NCBI GenBank assembly: GCA_001683735.1
Contig: LUGG01000060.1
Coordinates: forward strand, 1 to 64,000
From: Grifola frondosa
Lineage: Eukaryota; Basidiomycota; Agaricomycetes; Polyporales; Grifolaceae
Length of the DNA stretch: 64,000 bases
Direction of reading: 5' to 3'
The notes beneath the pieces are model-generated. The model did no database searches. It was not told the DNA's origin and saw only the letters and a program-made list of their open reading frames with translations. The translations under genes were made by a program, and so were the position numbers. Below, in pieces: positions 59,452 to 64,000 of this stretch; within the stretch, counting starts at the first letter, position 1; every line of letters begins with the position of its first letter.

Positions 59452-59520
59452 CACTGCGTGAAATCCGAAATTACCAAAGTTGGGAATATGGTGCGAATAT
59501 GCTCATTTCGGCCACATTAC
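59452..59520 (+). repeat. Left terminal inverted repeat
   Basis: The 69-bp arm starts CACTGCG; it is inverse to 62152-62220 and to a third copy at 62281-62349. Confidence 0.85.
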
Positions 59521-59904
59521 GTACATATTCCACCAACCTTTTCATTTTTTGGGAATGTAGGGCGGATCCGCTCATTTCCGCCTCATTCCATTCATATTAC
59601 TTTCCTTAGCCGTGGTCCTCCTCTAACACCAAATATATACACAAGCGCAAACAATACGTATACGTATGTGCTCCCGTCTTCAGTGCCGACTTGTCTCGCA
59701 ACGCTGGCTAAGAAACAACGCGAACATTGTCTCCTAGCAATTCCCGCGATGATGAATCGATGCTGCCGGATATGTCGTATCCTGTTGGATACACTTTCTT
59801 ACCCTTGGACGCCGTCTTTGCCAACGGCACGCACGTTGAGCTCACCGCGCCGCGGAGCTCCGTGGGAGATGCTCGCGTCGCACAGGTCATGTCGGCGCAG
59901 CAAC

Positions 59905-60490
59905 TGACAACCTTAACAGCTACCCGCTGCTCATCGTGGGCAAAGTCCTTGCAGCTACCGGTGACGGCTCCCTCTACAACGCGCAGCACCGGATATTCTC
60001 GACGTACTTTGCGCCGGGAAAGAGCTTCACGTTCTCCATCGGTATGAATGCATCATTATACCCTTTAGAGCTGAGCCTAATGTCCTCATTTGCAGGCACT
60101 ATTTGGTACACACATACCATCCCCTCAACACTGACCCACTGACCGGTGCTGTAACAGGTGTGTCGCGAACCTCGCGCAGTTCACGGGCCAGTCCACCGCG
60201 AATGCGATCACGCAGAACCTGGGGTCGTACGCATGGGCGCTGTGGATCAGCTCCGTGATCACGCTCTTCTCGTTCCTGTGCGTGGTCGCGGTCCTGCGTG
60301 TGCGCTACGACGTGACGGACCAGAGAGCGGGCGGCGGCACACGGGGCATACCAAGGGCAGCGTCTTCAGCCTTTGCGCGATCCGCCGCCTCCCGCTCATG
60401 TTCTGGCTCGTCGTGCTGTTTGCGGTGTTTGAGAATGCGGGTGCGCAGTCGTTCGCGTCCATCCATGTGAGTCGTGTGCATGTGCTTTTG
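59905..60490 (+). pseudogene. MFS transporter fragment inside the CACTG element
   Basis: Pieces are VGKVLAATGDGSLYNAQHRI, FSTYFAPGKSFTFSIG, ANLAQFTGQSTANAITQNLG, SYAWALWISSVITLFSFLCV and IRRLPLMFWLVVLFAVFENA. They are consecutive membrane segments from the middle of a major-facilitator transporter with at least one intron (about 60042-60158). Neither end of the gene is present. Confidence 0.75.
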
Positions 60491-60849
60491 TGTGTGTGGC
60501 TGACGGCTAATGTGTGGCGATTTTTCGGTAGGCATTCGAGCATTAAATCTATCCTTGCTCCTTCCCCTCCTCACTGTATGGATTAATGGTCTCGATTCAT
60601 CTTAGTAAACGGTAAGATCATGGCATCCTTGTGCAGAGATTATACAGTAACTGTGCCATTCGAAGGTCTTCAAATTCTTCCAGCTTGGCAGACGTTCTTC
60701 AAACACCCTATTGGCAAAACTCTAGGTATATGGTCATACCCTAACCTTGTCGTCTTGGTGTTCCGACCATGGAATTCCTGTCGTCCAGGCCTCACAAGTG
60801 CTGCGCAAGTTATGGGATCGATTGTTGTGAGTATATGCTATGATCCTTA

Positions 60850-61680
60850 GTGTCTTCACGGCTCGATGATACGGCAATCGTAGGGTCTTCCACCAACGGA
60901 GTTCTCATCCACATTCTTGGTCGAAGACCGACCCTTTTTATTGGGTTTGTACTAATGCTTGCGGGTGTCGCTCTTCAAAGCGCTGCTACAAATATCGGAA
61001 TGTTCATCGGCGCTCGCGGACTAAGTGCATATATTTTCCTGTCTCGCTCACTCTAAGTAAACATCTGACCTCATGTTCGCCAGTTGGATTCGGAATCACA
61101 TTCGCGCTAAATGCCATGCCATTGCTGATTACCGAGCTGGCATATCCTACACAGGTACGCCTGACCTATTCGACCGCCTTCCCTCACAGCTGAGTGGTTG
61201 AATCGCAGCGAGGGAAGCTAACGTCCATGTACAATGCGTCGTGGTATGCAGGAAGTATCATATGTATGATGCTTCATCTGCTACAGCTTGCATATGAATG
61301 GCAAGGTATCAGCTGCATGGACATGTTTCGGTGCATATAAGGGGGCCGCAACTTCGCAGTGGTCATGGCGAGTCCCCACACTCATACAAGCTCTTGCGCT
61401 CGTTGTACAAATCGTCCTGATCTGGTTAGAATTCCTTCTTTATGGTCATTTTGTATAGCCTCATGCTAAGCATATAACACATTCATAGGTTCATCCCGGA
61501 GTCACCTCGATTCCTTGTAGCAAAAGGCCGGGTACGTATTCAAGTATAAAATCAGTGCGGTATTTAATGTCGTTTTCATACTATATAGGAATCCAAAGCC
61601 GCGAGTATACTCGCACGCTATCACACAACTGATGGCGACGAGCGAGACCCGCTTGTCATGTTTGAAACGCCACAGATCTG
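60850..61680 (+). pseudogene. MFS sugar (lactose-permease-like) transporter fragment inside the CACTG element
   Basis: ILGRRPTLFIGFVLMLAGVA, LQSAATNIGMFIGARGL, GFGITFALNAMPLLITELAY, KLTSMYNASWYAGSII, SWRVPTLIQALALVVQIVLI and the family signature PESPRFLVAKGRESKAASIL are present, with GRR and PESPR both conserved. Introns of 50-60 bp are retained. Homology stops after DPLVMFE near 61665; the second six helices are absent. It is a truncated 5' half of a sugar porter. Confidence 0.82.
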
Positions 61681-62151
61681 GCATGCACATTCTGCCTTCT
61701 CGCCATCTGTCTCTGCCTCATACATGCCAGAGGAGCTCATGATGGCCACACCCTTTGACTCTCCTACGTGCGTCCATCTCGCTCGACTGATTTTTGCGTC
61801 TGCTCGCACAGCGCGTGGCGCGATGCGCTTATCTTGCAGCACAAGGGTCCTGCGAGCAACGAGAGCGCGGGGTCGACGGATGGTCATTCGATGCTCGACA
61901 ACGCAACGGAGGTCATGGCCGGTTGCAAGGATGACATGTGGGAGCTGTGGGGTGATCCAGTCATTAGAGATATGCTTGTTCTCGTGTTGTTAATTGAATT
62001 TTTGTTCTCTGTGTGCAAATCCGAGTGAACCAAATTGGCTGAAGCAGCCGCCATATATTAAAATTCCCGAACGGGCGAAATATGTAGGGAAATGTCCTCC
62101 GAATGCGTACATTCTTCCAAGATCCCGAAATTTGGAAAATATGAATGGTGT

Positions 62152-62220
62152 GTAATGTGGCCGAAATGACCATATTCGCACCGTATTCCCAACTTTGGTA
62201 ATTTCGGATTTCACGCAGTG
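62152..62220 (-). repeat. Right terminal inverted repeat
   Basis: Inverse of 59452-59520, ending CAGTG and followed by TAG. Confidence 0.85.
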
Positions 62221-62280
62221 TAGGCGAGCGGAGACCGCCGTCTACCCCCCAAGTTTGGAAAATGTGAATAGAATATGCGC

Positions 62281-62349
62281 GTCATGTGGCCGAAATGAGC
62301 ATATTCGCACCATATTCCCAACTTCGGTAATTTCGGATCTCACGCAGTA
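62281..62349 (-). repeat. Third copy of the terminal repeat
   Basis: It has the same orientation as the right end, with about three to four differences from the left arm; the last base pair of the end is changed (CAGTA instead of CAGTG). It lies about 80 bases before the transposase start. Confidence 0.8.
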
Positions 62350-62427
62350 ACGCTAATCTGACCGTGATTCTCTGTAACCTCCAGCTGCAGCGATTTCCTC
62401 GTTCTAAGCTGCGGCCTCTATCTTTCA

Positions 62428-64000
62428 ATGGACTCTACGACTCCTTCAGTCAGTTCTGGAACAATCAGGAGGTGGAGAAGACAGGAAAGACTGCGGAAGT
62501 TAATCGAGGCCACACAAGCTGAATCGGAGGAGGACGCGCTTCAGAGGACTATATCTGTTGGTGTCTTGACTCTGCAGGACCGTTCAGTGGTCCGGATACA
62601 TCAATACCGACGCCAAGTCGCAGAGTGCCTGATCATGATAGTGAAGAACACGCACCTTTTCTAGGGAAGGCTTGCATGATTTCGATTCCCCTGCGGCCCG
62701 GAATATCGACCACATGCTACAGGATTTGGCCTACATTCAATCAGGCCTGAACGTCCGGATGATTTCATTCTTTCCGGAGATTCGCTCTGTGGTTTTTTTA
62801 TGTGATCCAGTATCATCCGAAGGTCAAGAACAATCATCTGCGGTTTCGTCGCGGTTCAATTCTGGTCAATATGCTTTGCACCCTTCTACTCCTAGCAACA
62901 GGGTGTTCTTGGAGCACGAAGGCTGGATATTCTCAGTGCACGCCAAGTTGCAGGCCATGACGCCGAGTGGAGATGACCAGGTCGACAATACTCGGAATTC
63001 GCCTTCTTGCTATCGTTAAGCGCGAGCTTGACCGTCTGGGTGATGTGAAGAAGTTAGAATGGGAGAGGCAGAGATGTAGTCGTGATTCCAATATACCTCG
63101 CGACTTGTTTCGTGTGGACACTGGTACGTAATCAAGAAAGCATGCATAGTGGCTTACGCTCATGTTATTGGAATAGAGGAGTATTTCAGGGTGCAATCGG
63201 AGTTATGGGACGCTAAGGTCGCCATCATTCAAGCTTCATATGTCCTTGTACTGCTCCTTCATTTAATCTATGGCCTTCCCAAGAGAGCCAGTCGAGTTTT
63301 GTTGGCGGGTTTGCGATGTATCATCCGTCTTTCACTGAAATACGGAAACAATAACCTGGGCGTTCGCGATCAACGTCTTCTCTCTCAGCTGGCTCGAGAT
63401 CCGGATACCGTATTGAGGGCATTCAACCTCGACCCTTCCGTTGCATCCTACATATGTTGTCCGGAGTGTTACGCACTCTATGAAGATACAACCTCTGCTC
63501 CTTCGACTTGCACGTTTCGATCGACCGCGGAAAGCGCCCCATGCAATGCGAAATTATGGCGAGATAGAAAGATAGGCCAGGAATCATCGCGCACGCCTGT
63601 CCGCAAGTATCTTCACCAGTCCCTGAAACAGTGGATTGGACGGATGTTGTCCCGTTCTGATATCCAGGACTACCTCGACGCCTTTCCACAAGATCCTAGT
63701 GGTCCGGCGATGAAGGATATATTTGATGGGAAGGTGCTTCGTTCATTTCTAGGTCCGGATGGCAAGCTTTTCCTCTCTCCAACTGAAGGAGAGCTACGAT
63801 TGGTATTCAGTCTAAACGTTGACGGCTTCAATCCTTTCCAATTGAAAGAGGCCAAACAGACTTCCACGAGCACTGCTATGTACATGGCATGTCTTAACCT
63901 TCCTCCTCACTTGCGCTATCTGCCGGAGAACATCTATCTCGCTGGTGTTATTCCTGGGCCAAAAAAGCCATCCATTGACCAGATCAATCATTTCCTGGCA
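62428..64000 (+). CDS. Tnp2-family (CACTA/EnSpm-type) transposase, 3' end beyond the window
   Basis: The N-terminal exon starts MDSTTPSVSSGTIRRWRRQE. Later exons include NIDHMLQDLAYIQSGLNVRM and ELDRLGDVKKLEWERQR. From about 63180 the frame is open without a stop to the end of the window: CCPECYALYED with a second Cys pair (STCTFRS...APCNAKLWR), a zinc-ribbon-like start, then DIFDGKVLRSFLGPDGKLFL, SLNVDGFNPFQLKEAKQTST, AMYMACLNLPPHLRYLPENI and YLAGVIPGPKKPSIDQINHF. The 'D.FNPF...LP.HLR...N...AG.IPGP..P...Q.NH' block is the hallmark of the Tnp2 family, holding a catalytic Asp. The long unbroken frame suggests the copy is young. Confidence 0.88.

Larger units (their letters stand above)
59452..62220. 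mobile_element. CACTG-ended DNA element carrying transporter gene fragments
   Basis: The left end starts CACTGCGTGAAATCCGAAAT at 59452 and the right end is its inverse, finishing at 62220. The inverted repeats are 69 bp long (59452-59520 and 62152-62220) with two mismatches. Both sides are flanked by TAG, consistent with the 3-bp target duplication of the CACTA superfamily. The 2.77-kb interior holds no transposase. Instead it contains pieces of two MFS transporters (59905-60490 and 60850-61680). A Tnp2-type transposase gene starts 200 bp to the right. It may be a non-autonomous 'Pack'-like element, or part of a larger element that includes the transposase. Confidence 0.7.

Overview
This window is nuclear DNA of a filamentous basidiomycete, most likely an Agaricomycete. 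Genes carry many 45-60 bp GT-AG introns, and the conserved eukaryotic genes (SEC61, ATG7, ribosomal P1, FHA kinase) sit among families that I know mainly from mushrooms: BTB proteins, WD40 proteins with a membrane tail, RING proteins, an NTase-like family and Tnp2/CACTA-type elements.

Left third (1-16 kb) is an ordinary gene-dense block: a HAM1-N-like protein running off the left edge, SEC61 (translocon channel), ATG7 (autophagy E1), two paralogous BTB proteins either side of the ribosomal stalk gene RPP1, an A/B-barrel (EthD/Dabb-like) protein and a flavin amine oxidase. SEC61, ATG7, the HAM1-like gene and BTB copy 1 can only be read by allowing isolated one-base deletions, each followed at once by perfectly family-like protein in the next frame. 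I read most of these as uncorrected sequence errors. Gene ends are therefore given for the whole locus, not as one continuous frame.

Middle (16-38 kb) is very different. After an AT-rich spacer come abutting pieces of unrelated genes: MFS drug transporter, AsaB-like oxidoreductase, the C-terminal part of glycogen debranching enzyme, a GH79 glycosidase, a TPR (EMC2-like) exon and the middle of eEF2. Between them lie two paralogous membrane-tailed WD40 genes and an FHA-kinase of the Rad53/Chk2 type. The N-terminal part of the debranching enzyme lies 16 kb away on the opposite strand. The N-terminal piece of a CHAPS (Chs5-Arf1-binding) protein lies beside it, while the rest of that gene is at 46-47.8 kb, again on the opposite strand. 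These structural breaks are not explained by base-calling errors and point to local inversions or shuffling.

Right part (37-64 kb) is accessory: lineage-specific hypothetical genes, an 81-bp minisatellite, a 686-bp direct duplication, a RING gene with a tandemly duplicated exon-intron unit, an NTase-like gene, and at 59.45-62.22 kb a DNA element with 69-bp terminal inverted repeats starting CACTG and flanked by TAG on both sides. Its interior is made of sugar/drug transporter fragments. A Tnp2-type transposase gene begins just beyond it and runs off the right edge. Large parts of 39-42, 48-52 and 53-56 kb hold nothing I can name.
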